Part shown: one piece after another, positions 6,961 to 16,171 of the stretch
How the letters are laid out: each line of letters begins with the position of its first letter
Numbering within the stretch: the first letter of the stretch is position 1
NCBI RefSeq assembly: GCF_008086345.1
Contig: NZ_CP043006.1
Coordinates: 124,001 to 188,000 of the forward strand
Source: Chitinophaga sp. XS-30
Lineage (GTDB): Bacteria; Bacteroidota; Bacteroidia; Chitinophagales; Chitinophagaceae
DNA length: 64,000 bases
Direction: 5' to 3'
Notes under the pieces: model-generated
Database searches by the model: none
Seen by the model: only the letters and a program-made list of their open reading frames with translations
What the model was told of the DNA's origin: nothing
Position numbers and translations under genes: made by a program

Positions 6961-9900
6961 TTAAAAACTCACATTCACCCCTATAGCCCAGCTTTTGGGT
7001 GTTGGAATGCTTGACAAGCCCGGGAAATCGGGATCCAGTCCACTTTTATTTGCTCGCCATAATATTCCCAGATTATTGGCATACACATAAATCTGAGCGT
7101 TTGAAAAAGGTAATCGTGAAAAAGTGGCTCTATTAAAATCATAGGAAAGTCGAACGTCTTGCAATCGAATATGGTCTCCTTTTTCTACTAAATCTTCACT
7201 GTTACTGTAAAAGTTGAATCTATTGTCTAAGGAAGGAGGCAGCGAAGGGACTGTTGTGTTTTGTTCATCCCCGGATTCCTGCCATCTTTTCTCGTAGTCG
7301 AGATGACCACCCCAGTTTGCAACAAGGCTGTTGTAGTTAATGGTATTTCTTCTAAAGAAGTATTTGAATCGGTAGGTTATGTTAGCGGATACTGAAATGC
7401 TTTTAAATAACAAATTATTCCTAACAGCTCCAAAATATTGCGGAGTCAGTGTTCCAAAATATTTTATATCTTCCGGTTGTGCGTCAGTTAAGACTTTAGT
7501 AAAGTCCTCTACATTTCCATCCACATATCCTCTGGGATTACCATTTGTCGGGTCTAATCCAGCAGATGGATAGGCATAGGCTCGAATTAGAGGTTTGCCT
7601 ATGACTGCAAAATTATCAATTAGATATAGGGTTGCTGACGAGGCAGTTTGCCTATAATCCGTTATTTCGTCAGTATTGTAACTCAATATAAAATTGGTCT
7701 GCCATTTAACTGATCGGTCTATATTAGTGGTATTTAGGATCAAATCAACTCCTTTGCCTTTCATACTGGCATAGTTTGCAACATAGTTTTGAACACCTAC
7801 GGTGGATTCGATCACGAGAGAGCCTATAAGGTCTATTCCTCTTTTATTGTAATATTCAACACTTCCAGTTATTCTGTTTTTTAAGGTGCCGAAGTCAATA
7901 CCCACGTTTATCATACGAATCCTCTCCCAACTTAGCCCAGGATTGGGTGGTGTCCTTAAACTTAATGTAGGTTCAGTATGATATGATCCTGATGGAAGAT
8001 TATAAAAGGCTGTAGGTAAGGCAGTCGCACTATTATTCATGTTTCCGTTAAAGCCGTAGGTAGCTCTCAGTTTAAGATAGGGCAGCCATCCAACACTGTA
8101 AAACTCCTCTTTTGAGATATCCCACCCAATGCCTGATGACCATAAAGGAACCAGCTTTTGATTGGCCTTAATGCCAAAAAAATTACTCCCATCCACACGT
8201 GCACTGGCTGTTATTGCGTATTTACCTTGATAAGTATAACCCGCGTTGGCATAATAGCTGATGAAGCGATTTAATCTTCCGCTTAGAGCATCTCCACTTG
8301 AAATCCTATTATTATTTCCATAGTTTCCGTTTGGGCGGTTAGGGTAGGTGGAACTGTAATTGATAGTTGTTGCATAGAGATAGGTGTTGGGATTGTATCC
8401 GTACTTTCTGCTTCTGTTAAATTCATAAGATGTTTCTCTACCTTCCACTCCGGCAATAGCGTCGATCTGGTGGTCATTCCATCTCCTATTTAAATTTAGT
8501 TGTCCACGAGCATTCCAAGAAGTCTGGTTAGCATTTCCCTCATCCAGTATATCACCCAATGGAATGGGATAAACGGGTTTTCCTGTACCGTCTATTTGCA
8601 TGAACCGGTTGATGAGATTCCGGGTAGTATATGTTGCTGTGTTGTAGTTGCTTCGGGAATTAGTCAGCCCTTTTTCATACTGGCCCCTGAACTCCGCAGT
8701 TAATCCTGGTATTATAGTGTATTTCACTGACCCGCCTAACCTTGCATTAAATAGTTTTACTTTATTATCACTGCTATTGAGTTCATCGATAGGATTATAC
8801 GACCAATCGAGTAATCCAGGGGTATTAACTGTATCTAGGTATTTTTGCCTTAAGCCGCCAAAAGAATAGGGGATAGGTATTGGACTTCCATTATTATCAG
8901 TAAACTTAGTATAAGGCGCGGCGGGCAAAGTGCCTGTTGCTAAAAAATTCTGATAGGTTACATTGCTGCTTTGGCGCTCGCTTTGTGTATATACGATGTA
9001 CCCATTCACTTCCAGGTTTTTTATAGGTTTAAACGTGTTGTCCAGCCGGAAGGTAAAGCGCGAATTGCCATTGCCTAGCTCATTGGATAGGTTTTTATCA
9101 TATCCAATAGAGCCATAGTAGTTATAATTCCCGGTTCCACCATTGATGTTGACATTGAATTGCTGGTTGACTGATGTACGCAGCAAATATTTATCAATAT
9201 CGTCCCGAACATCACGATTCGATAGCGCATTCAACTGCGCATCTGCTTCCGTTTTGGTCAATTCTCCCCGTCGCTCAGCCAGCATAATTTCAACGGCAGG
9301 CGACACTACAGGAAAATAGTTGAGGCTGGGATACAAATCATCATAGTCATTAAATACCCCGGTGGCAAACCTGGCTCGTTCAAACTCAATGGCATCTCTA
9401 GAGGAAATAATGGGGAGGTACCCAAGATTGGGCTTTTCAGTTATATTTACATTAGCATTGAGCTGAACCTTTGCCTTTTTATTAAAGCGCCCTTTCTTGG
9501 TTGTAATCACTATTACGCCATTCCCAGATCGAGCCCCCCAAATGGAAGCCGCAGCCGCATCACGAAGGATAGTTATGCTTTGCACATCATTGGGGTTAAG
9601 GTTATTAAGGAGGATATTTGTACTATTGCCATCCTCTTCATATGGAAAACCATCAATCACAATTAGCGGCTTCATGTTGGCATTAATGGTACTAAACCCC
9701 CGAATACTGATATTACTCCCATTAGCATTGGGGCTTCCTGGTCGCGGTTCAAACTTCAAACTACTGGTCACATTGTAGATGCGATCCAGGATATTGGTAG
9801 AAACAGTGCGATTCACCAATTCATTATCCAATTGCACAAAGGAACCCGTTGCACGTTCTTTGGGGATATCCTGGTAACCCGTGGAGACAACCTCCACATT

Positions 9901-10545
9901 TTCGAGCTCCGTAACCACTTCATTGAGTGTGATATCAATCACCGACCGGCCATTTAACTTTATTTGCTTTCCTTCGTATCCTATGGAACTGATTGACAGC
10001 GTTGCATTGGAAGCAACATTTGTAAGGATAAAACGTCCTTCGGCATTGGTACTCGTGCCCTGGTTAGCTCCTTTCTCAAGCACGGTAGTACCTGGCAATG
10101 GTTTACCCTTGGCATCCACTACTATGCCAGAAACAGTGATTTTGGGGATAGTATCCGCAAGCCGAGCTGCAGGTATTTCCTTTGGCATCGGCCTTGAGCC
10201 ATTATCCTTCGGCAACACGGATATTACAATCGCTTTCCCCTCCATCGACCACTTCAGTTTTCTGCCTTCAAGTATCATATCCATGGCCTGCCCTAAGGAT
10301 GCCTTCTGTACGTGTATGCTTATTTTCTCCGAGGGAGGGAGAAGTTGCGTATTGTACACAAAGGAAAAATTTGTCTGCCGCTCGATGGAGCGGAAAACTT
10401 CCTCTATGCTTGCATTTTTTACATTGATGGTAATACTGGCGCTATCTTGTACTGCCCTAGCGGAAGTGGAGGTAAAAGGCAGTAGTAGCAGAACGGTAAG
10501 GCGCGAATACCAAGAAAAAATGGTGGTGCGGTAACATTGTCTCAT
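6961..10545 (-). CDS. SusC/RagA family TonB-linked outer membrane protein with STN domain
   Basis: I start at the ATG at 10543-10545 (MRQCYRTTIFSWYSRL, followed by a signal peptide). The open frame extends 57 codons further upstream, but that stretch is not protein-like. Order of domains in about 1194 residues: signal peptide, secretin/TonB STN domain (about 40-110, with SITINVKNASIEEVFRSIER), CarboxypepD_reg-like repeat (about 130-215, VSGIVVDAKGKPLPGTTVLE), TonB plug (about 225-345, VIDGFPYEED and ILRDAAAASIWGARSGNGVI), then the beta-barrel ending SWAIGVNVSF. An STN domain in a SusC protein means it can signal to a FecR anti-sigma factor; both an ECF sigma gene (immediately upstream) and a sigma/FecR pair (divergent, 12.1-13.8 kb) are present. 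It imports an unknown ligand with the SusD protein downstream. Confidence 0.92.
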   Translation of the reverse strand: MRQCYRTTIFSWYSRLTVLLLLPFTSTSARAVQDSASITINVKNASIEEVFRSIERQTNFSFVYNTQLLPPSEKISIHVQKASLGQAMDMILEGRKLKWSMEGKAIVISVLPKDNGSRPMPKEIPAARLADTIPKITVSGIVVDAKGKPLPGTTVLEKGANQGTSTNAEGRFILTNVASNATLSISSIGYEGKQIKLNGRSVIDITLNEVVTELENVEVVSTGYQDIPKERATGSFVQLDNELVNRTVSTNILDRIYNVTSSLKFEPRPGSPNANGSNISIRGFSTINANMKPLIVIDGFPYEEDGNSTNILLNNLNPNDVQSITILRDAAAASIWGARSGNGVIVITTKKGRFNKKAKVQLNANVNITEKPNLGYLPIISSRDAIEFERARFATGVFNDYDDLYPSLNYFPVVSPAVEIMLAERRGELTKTEADAQLNALSNRDVRDDIDKYLLRTSVNQQFNVNINGGTGNYNYYGSIGYDKNLSNELGNGNSRFTFRLDNTFKPIKNLEVNGYIVYTQSERQSSNVTYQNFLATGTLPAAPYTKFTDNNGSPIPIPYSFGGLRQKYLDTVNTPGLLDWSYNPIDELNSSDNKVKLFNARLGGSVKYTIIPGLTAEFRGQYEKGLTNSRSNYNTATYTTRNLINRFMQIDGTGKPVYPIPLGDILDEGNANQTSWNARGQLNLNRRWNDHQIDAIAGVEGRETSYEFNRSRKYGYNPNTYLYATTINYSSTYPNRPNGNYGNNNRISSGDALSGRLNRFISYYANAGYTYQGKYAITASARVDGSNFFGIKANQKLVPLWSSGIGWDISKEEFYSVGWLPYLKLRATYGFNGNMNNSATALPTAFYNLPSGSYHTEPTLSLRTPPNPGLSWERIRMINVGIDFGTLKNRITGSVEYYNKRGIDLIGSLVIESTVGVQNYVANYASMKGKGVDLILNTTNIDRSVKWQTNFILSYNTDEITDYRQTASSATLYLIDNFAVIGKPLIRAYAYPSAGLDPTNGNPRGYVDGNVEDFTKVLTDAQPEDIKYFGTLTPQYFGAVRNNLLFKSISVSANITYRFKYFFRRNTINYNSLVANWGGHLDYEKRWQESGDEQNTTVPSLPPSLDNRFNFYSNSEDLVEKGDHIRLQDVRLSYDFNRATFSRLPFSNAQIYVYANNLGILWRANKSGLDPDFPGLSSIPTPKSWAIGVNVSF

Positions 10546-10771
10546 GAGTTGCAGTCGTTTGGTTGAAATACAAAAAATTACAGGTTCACTATCAAGTATA
10601 AGATCAAATTGGAGGGAGAAGGGGTGAACATTTTGCGCCCATTTTGAGAATTTATTTTTCAACTGGCCGCCTCGGAAAATAGCCACACTAGGCTGTTTGG
10701 TGGAAAAATGACACAAATATGCTATTGCGTGTATCCGTTTGAGTAGTTCTACGCAAAAAACGCCTTATTCG

Positions 10772-11350
10772 TCATATACAGATAAAACTTTTCAAGACCA
10801 TGCTCACGCCAATTAACACTAGCAATGTCCGGCGCAAAGTCCTCATCCCAAGCTTCAGGTGTGTTTTAATACTATTTTTGGATATCCCCATGATGTCCGC
10901 GGCTTCTATGTAGCTACAGCCCTGCAGGTACACCAGCATAAAAGCCTGCTGGCGTTGCGGGCTTAATGCCGCGAGTAGGTGTTGGACTTTGTGCTGCAGC
11001 GTCATTTCATCCTTTAGGAGCTGAAGGGGATTGACATCCAGCCACAGGTCGTTGGCTGTTCGGCTATAGTTGATTTTTTGCGCCGCCTTTGCTCTTATCG
11101 CTTTCAATCTATGTAGTGCCAGGTTGTGCGCTGACCGAGCTATATAGGAGCGCAGGTCGAGCACCTTGCTCCACCCCTTAAACTCTAATAGCTTAACGAA
11201 GAGCTCCTGCACCACATCCTCCGCCTCCAAATCATCGTGCAGTATGGCATGTGCGTGGGTCAGCATGCGTGTGTAATGTTTTTCAAACAGCCATTCGAAA
11301 GCATCGGCATTGTGCTTCGCTAATTCTCGAACAATAATAGCATCTTCCAT
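10772..11350 (-). CDS. ECF RNA polymerase sigma factor (RpoE-like)
   Basis: A 192-residue sigma-70 family protein of the extracytoplasmic type. Region 2 is at about residues 12-80 (FEWLFEKHYTRMLTHAHAIL, LEAEDVVQELFVKLLE), and region 4 is at about 120-175 (LSPQRQQAFMLVYLQGCSYI, then EAADIMGISKNSIKTHLKLG). It reads in the same direction as susC and lies 226 bp upstream of it, the usual place for the sigma factor controlling a SusCD pair. The C-terminal tail is hydrophobic (LVLIGVSMVLKSFICI), which is odd for a soluble sigma factor. No FecR gene is on this strand; the FecR at 12717 belongs to a second, paralogous sigma factor. Confidence 0.88.
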   Translation of the reverse strand: MEDAIIVRELAKHNADAFEWLFEKHYTRMLTHAHAILHDDLEAEDVVQELFVKLLEFKGWSKVLDLRSYIARSAHNLALHRLKAIRAKAAQKINYSRTANDLWLDVNPLQLLKDEMTLQHKVQHLLAALSPQRQQAFMLVYLQGCSYIEAADIMGISKNSIKTHLKLGMRTLRRTLLVLIGVSMVLKSFICI

Positions 11351-11802
11351 AGAGACCCCTTGGTTATATCACAAGTTTAGTTACAGTTGTTACACAGTAT
11401 TCCTTGACATTTTGCCTGATTGTTTGGTGCTGATGTGGTTGGCTTAACTACGTTGGAGAAAAAAAACGAAAAACCTGTGAAGAAGAGCAGTATCATCAAA
11501 ATGATAGTTCTGCCAGCAATTTGACCATAAATCTTGTAAAAAAATTATTAATTATTTGTTAAAAGCGGGTTAATGAGAAAAATTCTGGTTATTCCTTCCT
11601 GCCGCAACAAATAAGCATCCATTTCTTGCAAAACCCTTACTGGTACAGGCATTTTGCGAGTAGCGTACCTACTTTTGAAAAAAAATATCGCAAAATGTTC
11701 CCCCTTCCTTCACCCAATGCACTCCCGTTTTTCATCTTCTTATAGATCAGCTATTTTTATTAACTGGCAGGGAGCGCTTCCCCATTGGTAAAACCTTTAC
11801 AC
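11351..11802. other. Divergent regulatory gap between two sigma-factor genes
   Basis: No gene is visible in these roughly 450 bp. It is AT-rich and contains a perfect 10-bp inverted repeat, CATTTTGCGA (11650-11659) and TCGCAAAATG (11688-11697), with a 28-bp spacer holding an A-run. The divergent promoters for the minus-strand sigma gene and the plus-strand small protein/sigma/FecR genes must lie here, but I cannot place them with certainty. Confidence 0.4.
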
Positions 11803-12057
11803 ATGTTCATAAAAAGCAAAAGAGAGCTCAACCTCCTATTCATTACACATAGCCAGTTGGTCGATCTGGCCGGGCTATTTCGCGCCCGGGTGTGCCGGGA
11901 GTGCGGCTGGAGCGAAGCCACATATTACCGCCGTATGAAGATTGTCAACAAGGGGGCACTAAGCAATGCGGAAAGGGAAAAAATAAGGTCCGTTGCCATA
12001 GAGCTGGTGGGGATAATACTGACCCACTGTAGCCTGGAGCATCCTGCTAAGGCATAA
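11803..12057 (+). CDS. Small conserved-looking protein with HTH-like segment, unknown function
   Basis: An 84-residue ORF read from the ATG at 11803 (MFIKSKRELNLLF); a TTG six codons upstream is less likely. It has HSQLVDLAGLFRARVC, then RECGWSEATYYRRMK, which looks like a helix-turn-helix with the recognition segment WSEATYYRRM, and a helical C-terminus (NAEREKIRSVAIELVGIILT). No named family is recognised. It precedes the sigma/FecR pair by 66 bp on the same strand and could be a small DNA-binding regulator of this locus. Confidence 0.55.
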   Translation: MFIKSKRELNLLFITHSQLVDLAGLFRARVCRECGWSEATYYRRMKIVNKGALSNAEREKIRSVAIELVGIILTHCSLEHPAKA

Positions 12058-12123
12058 TATAATAATTCCGTAACTTGCCGTGCATAACGGCTACGCTCTA
12101 TTTTAATTATTAAATGTGATAGG

Positions 12124-12663
12124 ATGGACAATCATTCCCGTCCTGACCTTACGGAGGAAGCTAAGGAGGCATTTAGCACCGTATTCAGGACGCACTATAA
12201 GCTACTCTGCGCCCACGCCTACACCTTGCTCCAGGACGAGCAGGCAGCAAAGGATGCCGTGCAGCAGGCGTTTATGCTCTGTATGCAGCGGCATGCAGAC
12301 ATTCACTCCATAGCCTCCTATTTACATAAGGCGGTGTACCATAATTGTCTGAAAATGATTGAGTTGCGAAAAAGACAATCAAGCACCTACTTGGATGATG
12401 CATTAGCTAATAAGGAATCAGTGTACCCCGACCAGGATTTGCTGGCAGGACAAGATTTTTCGAAAGTAAGGCAGTTGGAAACGGCGTTGGAGCAGCTTCC
12501 CCGCCAGTGCAAGGAAGCCATGCGACTGGTTTATATTGAACGGAGGAAATACAATGAAGCGGCAGACATCATGGGGATATCAAAAAATAGTATAAAAACC
12601 CATTTGCGAAAAGGGATTTCTTCTTTGCGACTTTTGTTAAAAAGCCCCTTTTCTAATGCCTAA
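12124..12663 (+). CDS. ECF RNA polymerase sigma factor paired with FecR
   Basis: A 179-residue ECF sigma factor. Region 2 (FSTVFRTHYKLLCAHAYTLL, DEQAAKDAVQQAFMLCMQ) and region 4 (LPRQCKEAMRLVYIERRKYN, then EAADIMGISKNSIKTHLRKG) are both complete. The last motif is nearly identical to that of the sigma factor at 10772-11350, so the two are paralogues. It is followed after 53 bp by the FecR gene, its probable anti-sigma factor. By family knowledge, binding of ligand to the SusC/STN receptor at 6961-10545 would signal through FecR to release this sigma factor. Confidence 0.9.
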   Translation: MDNHSRPDLTEEAKEAFSTVFRTHYKLLCAHAYTLLQDEQAAKDAVQQAFMLCMQRHADIHSIASYLHKAVYHNCLKMIELRKRQSSTYLDDALANKESVYPDQDLLAGQDFSKVRQLETALEQLPRQCKEAMRLVYIERRKYNEAADIMGISKNSIKTHLRKGISSLRLLLKSPFSNA

Positions 12664-12716
12664 TTTCACCCTTATTTATTAACAGACGCTCTAATTTGGA
12701 GAAACAAGCCCCATAT

Positions 12717-13847
12717 ATGGAGGATTTCGAGATTCGGGATTTGATTGTGATGGCACATTATGGCATCATTTCCCCTGAAGATAAGGCGCGACTGGAGGCC
12801 ATTTTGGCTTCCAATGAGGAAGCGCGCGCCCTACGGGCGGAAATTGAAGCCGCTGTTCCCCAACAGCAGGCGTTGGAATTTATGGAAAGAGTAGACACAG
12901 AAAAGGCGCATGCGCAGATTTTCGATCTCCATGCTAGAAAAGTTTATAAAAGAAGCAATCGTCGGCGTTGGTTGGCTGCTGCCGCTGTAATTGCAGGCAT
13001 TTTGGCAACGGGCTACTTTCTATATACGCCGAAAGTTACCGAGGGGGACCACCTGTACGCCGCTGACCATTCCGCTATAACGCTCCAGCTGGCCAATGGA
13101 CAAACGATTGTACTGAAAGATTCCGGGCAGCAAATCGTTACTGCGGGCCAGGTACAGCTAACCAATACCAACAGGGCGCTAACGTTTCGACCTGAAACAG
13201 GCATGACAAAGGGCTGGAACACACTCACCGTTCCACCACGATTAGATTATCGGGTGGAACTTTCAGACGGATCTGTTGTGTGGCTCAATAGCACCTCAAA
13301 GATGCGCTTCCCTTTTGCCTTTGAGCAAGAAAAGCGAGAGGTTTATATTGAGGGTGAGGCATATTTTGAAGTGATGGCCGATTCTCAACGCCCCTTTATA
13401 GTACATGCTAACAACACCAACATCCAGGTACTTGGCACATCGTTCAACGTTAACGCCTATTTTCCTAACCGCGTGACCACTTCCCTCGTTACGGGAAAAG
13501 TTGCTTTGGAAACCGGGCAGGAAAGGATAGCCCTGTCCCCTGGCAAGGAAGCCATTATCCAAAATGGGGCAGAAAGCAAGGTGCAGAACTTCGATACCCA
13601 GATCACGCTGGGATGGAAGCAGGGGGTTCACTATTTTGAGAACGCTCCAATGCGGGAAATTGCTGAAATGATTCCACGGTGGTTTAATGAAAGGATTGTA
13701 ATTGACGATTCCAAGGCAGGCGAAGCCACTTTCCGCATCAAAATCTACCGCCATCAACCCCTAAAAGAGTTTATCAACCAGATCAACAGCACGCGCACCG
13801 TTGTGCTGTATTATAAGGATGGCATCTTGCACTGCAGGTCCGTTTAA
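12717..13847 (+). CDS. FecR family anti-sigma factor / signal transducer
   Basis: About 376 residues from the ATG at 12717; a TTG seven codons upstream gives a longer version. It has an N-terminal cytoplasmic sigma-binding part (residues 1-75), one membrane helix (about 86-104, WLAAAAVIAGILATGYFLY), a periplasmic FecR domain (GWNTLTVPPRLDYRVELSDG, VWLNSTSKMRFPFAFE, GEAYFEVMADSQRPFIVH) and a C-terminal DUF4974 part (GVHYFENAPMREIAEMI) ending VVLYYKDGILHCRSV. It relays the state of a TonB receptor's STN domain to its sigma factor, here the gene directly upstream. A remnant of a second FecR end lies at 14467-14529. Confidence 0.92.
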   Translation: MEDFEIRDLIVMAHYGIISPEDKARLEAILASNEEARALRAEIEAAVPQQQALEFMERVDTEKAHAQIFDLHARKVYKRSNRRRWLAAAAVIAGILATGYFLYTPKVTEGDHLYAADHSAITLQLANGQTIVLKDSGQQIVTAGQVQLTNTNRALTFRPETGMTKGWNTLTVPPRLDYRVELSDGSVVWLNSTSKMRFPFAFEQEKREVYIEGEAYFEVMADSQRPFIVHANNTNIQVLGTSFNVNAYFPNRVTTSLVTGKVALETGQERIALSPGKEAIIQNGAESKVQNFDTQITLGWKQGVHYFENAPMREIAEMIPRWFNERIVIDDSKAGEATFRIKIYRHQPLKEFINQINSTRTVVLYYKDGILHCRSV

Positions 13848-13862
13848 GGAACTTATGTTCAG

Positions 13863-13954
13863 CCATGGTCGTGTTTGAACAGTGGCAGTACCTCCGATGT
13901 GATGCTCGTTAATCAAGACGATGGCAGGTTGGTCAGAAGAACACAACCTGGAAT
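13863..13954. repeat. Palindromic interspersed repeat, copy C (degenerate)
   Basis: The right arm, 13927-13954, is well preserved (GGTTGGTCAGAAGAACACAA then CCTGGAAT), with a one-base insertion in the core. The left arm near 13863 (CCATGGTCGTGTTTGAAC) is badly decayed. It lies just after the FecR stop codon. Confidence 0.5.
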
Positions 13955-14373
13955 TATTACTACCGCTATTTATGGATCATAGGCACCAGTTTTATAGGCA
14001 TGGAAACAACCGTAAATATTGTCACCCTGAACGTTACCCCAATAGTTATTGTTTCCGAATAAGCAAGCTGGCAAGGCGATGCAGAATGCCTAAAAAAACT
14101 ACAGTGATCCCAGTCTAACCGCTGGCGCATCTTCCTTTCCATTCTTGATAGCAATTGAAAAGGAATAGTAAACAGCCTAAGCCCGTTCAAAACGTGGTTT
14201 AATCCTAAATCATTGTACAGCAAGAGCAAAAAGCTCCATTTGGAATTTACTTTCATAAAACGGTTGGTTTAATAAACTGTCATACTACTTCTACTAAAGA
14301 TGCATTTTCAATCAAAATGAGTTAATACCAATCAGTTTTATTATCATCATTAACATTTCTATAGCAAATAGTT

Positions 14374-14400
14374 ATTCCTGGTCGAGTCTTCTGACTGACC
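14374..14400 (+). repeat. Single palindromic repeat arm
   Basis: Reads ATTCCTGGTCGAGTCTTCTG then ACTGACC. It matches the arm consensus except for two bases. No inverted partner is found within 200 bp. Confidence 0.6.
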
Positions 14401-14466
14401 AGAAAGGAAGGAGGACCGGAGGTTCTACAAACAATGCAGGTGCTCCGGTTGGGAAGAAGACATTAA

Positions 14467-14529
14467 CTGGGTGGGAACACAGTCACCATATACTATCGGG
14501 ATGGCATCTTGCATTGCAGATCAATATGA
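14467..14529 (+). pseudogene. Remnant of a second fecR 3' end
   Basis: Read from 14467 to the TGA at 14527-14529, this stretch encodes LGGNTVTIYYRDGILHCRSI. The intact FecR ends VVLYYKDGILHCRSV, and the DNA matches closely over GATGGCATCTTGCA. A stop codon directly upstream in this frame (14464-14466) shows it is not expressed as such. It is best read as the tail of a duplicated, mostly deleted FecR gene. Confidence 0.65.
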
Positions 14530-14705
14530 CCCGCTGCAATATGTCCGCAGTAGAAATCATTAAATTGTAGGTAATTGGAGGTGATGGATTAGAGCTCCAT
14601 TACCCGGGTAGTAATCTCCGGTAAGGATAGACGAAGGACTGCTTTTACGAGCTTGGCGTTGTACACTTTTCCTCCACTTACTACTGCCAGTCAATATATT
14701 TATTT

Positions 14706-15593
14706 ATGATCCGCTTTGTATCCCTGATGGTTGTATCCCTTTTCTTGTATGGACAAGCATTCGCTCAGTGTAATGTAGATATGGACGAGGATGAATTTCA
14801 GCCCATATGCTACACCTGGTGGGGTATGTATGCAACAGAGCTTGCTCCGTGGGCTATCGAAGAGCCGGGCTGGTCCTACTCATGGTTACCAACAACGGGC
14901 TTGGATAATCCCAATATCCTGCATCCAATGGCAAATCCGATGACAACAACGACCTATACACTTACCGTTACTGCACCGGGATGCGGTACTTTTGTGGGGG
15001 GCACCAGCAGAGTAGAGGTGATGCCTGCTACACCAGCCATTACCCCCGCAGGACCTGTTACTTATACTTATATGGACACAAGCCTGCTGGTGCTAAAGTC
15101 CAACGCTCCATACGGAGGATGGTATAAAAATGATGTGTTAGTTCAAGGCTGCTGTAATGACTCCTTAATAGTGACCTATTCCACCAGCAGCAATGTGACC
15201 GACTACTATAGGTACTACTCCCCTTATAGCTGCGAAAGGTGGTCAAATATTGTAGAGGTGAACTATATAGGATGCGGCATATGCCGGGTTACACTACATG
15301 ATACCCCGGCGGACGTGTCCGGTCAGAAAACTGACAAGGTGAAGGCAATTGGTGAATTGGCAAGTATAAAGTTGTTCCCCAACCCTGCCAGCACTCGCCT
15401 TACTATTTCCTGCAAAAACCCGATCCGTGAAGTAGAGATTATAAACATAGCTGGCGTTAGTGTAAAACGCATGCACGCAAATGGCAGCAGCCCGTATAGC
15501 TTTGGCATAGAAGATATTCCGAACGGGTACTATATATGTAGTATCAAACTGACCAGTGGGGTAAAGCAACTCCCCTTTATAGTAAAAAGGTAA
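14706..15593 (+). CDS. Secreted protein with T9SS type A sorting domain
   Basis: A 295-residue protein. A signal peptide (about 1-20, MIRFVSLMVVSLFLYGQAFA) is followed by Cys-rich, Trp/Tyr-rich beta-type modules (SYSWLPTTGLDNPN, TYTLTVTAPGCGT, GGWYKNDVLVQGCCNDSLIV), like PKD or Ig-type surface modules. The last 75 residues are a type A sorting domain (SIKLFPNPASTRLTISC, VEIINIAGVSVKRM, PNGYYICSIKL ending PFIVKR). Such proteins cross the outer membrane by the type IX secretion system and are anchored or released at the surface. It lies beside the small Cys-containing exported proteins at 15725-16510, whose genes converge on it. Its substrate or partner is unknown. Confidence 0.85.
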   Translation: MIRFVSLMVVSLFLYGQAFAQCNVDMDEDEFQPICYTWWGMYATELAPWAIEEPGWSYSWLPTTGLDNPNILHPMANPMTTTTYTLTVTAPGCGTFVGGTSRVEVMPATPAITPAGPVTYTYMDTSLLVLKSNAPYGGWYKNDVLVQGCCNDSLIVTYSTSSNVTDYYRYYSPYSCERWSNIVEVNYIGCGICRVTLHDTPADVSGQKTDKVKAIGELASIKLFPNPASTRLTISCKNPIREVEIINIAGVSVKRMHANGSSPYSFGIEDIPNGYYICSIKLTSGVKQLPFIVKR

Positions 15594-15724
15594 TATGCCT
15601 ATTATTCCCTTATAGGTACGCTCAACTGACCCGCACGAAGATCAAGCTCACACAAGGTGTTCCAATACTTTCCTGTAATGTAAAAATTACCGGTTGCATG
15701 ATTATAAGCGATACAATATATCAA

Positions 15725-16105
15725 TCACTCTGTGTCTTCCAACACACAATAAATATCTTGTAGCTCATACCTCCTCAATCCTTCCCCCAAATCTATTATA
15801 GGAGCCGATGAATTTGTAGTTTCCATTACAGTAGCGCAAAAGAAGTCATCACCGGCTTCAAGTACCGTATCTATGACGTTAACACGAATAGACGCGTATT
15901 GCACAAAAGGATAATAGCTCTGGATGTAGGGAATTAAATAGCAATCAGTAGTGGAAATATTATAGGTGCTCCAACCATTGGTAAGAAGGACGTTCTTGAA
16001 GCAGTCTGTAATAGTGCGTTTCCCTAGTTTTTGTCCATTGCTAGCAACGGTTACTACGGAGATCCCCAAAGCAATGAGGAAGAGCAGTATATTGTATTTT
16101 TTCAT
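15725..16105 (-). CDS. Small exported Cys-containing protein, paralogous family member 3
   Basis: About 126 residues from the ATG at 16103-16105 (MKKYNILLFLIALGISVVTV, a signal peptide). The mature part carries the family signature: LGKRTITDCFKNVLLTNGW near its start and FFCATVMETTNSSAPIIDLG, then EGLRRYELQDIYC near its end. Three other copies of this signature are in the window (16172, 19994, 21012). I know no named family that I can assign with confidence. The spaced cysteines in an exported protein, beside thioredoxin-like and MauE genes, suggest disulfide formation. It probably forms an operon with the paralogue upstream (66 bp gap). Confidence 0.72.
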   Translation of the reverse strand: MKKYNILLFLIALGISVVTVASNGQKLGKRTITDCFKNVLLTNGWSTYNISTTDCYLIPYIQSYYPFVQYASIRVNVIDTVLEAGDDFFCATVMETTNSSAPIIDLGEGLRRYELQDIYCVLEDTE

Positions 16106-16171
16106 AATTAAAAAAATTAGTGCGTATTTTCTGTCATATATGAACAAAAAACGTTTCAATAGCGTATTTTT

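Larger units (their letters stand above)
13848..14705. other. Long gene-poor gap with repeat arms and a FecR remnant
   Basis: No intact gene is supported in these 858 bp. Contents that can be identified are a degenerate paired repeat (about 13863-13954), a single repeat arm (14374-14400) and a FecR 3' remnant (14467-14529). Short ORFs on both strands have no signal, domain or codon pattern. The stretch looks like decayed DNA left by a duplication or rearrangement of the sigma/FecR region. Confidence 0.5.

Noticed and set aside
10546..10716. 57-codon N-terminal extension of the SusC protein
   Set aside because: The extension precedes a proper signal peptide and is not typical of SusC; the ATG at 10545 is chosen.
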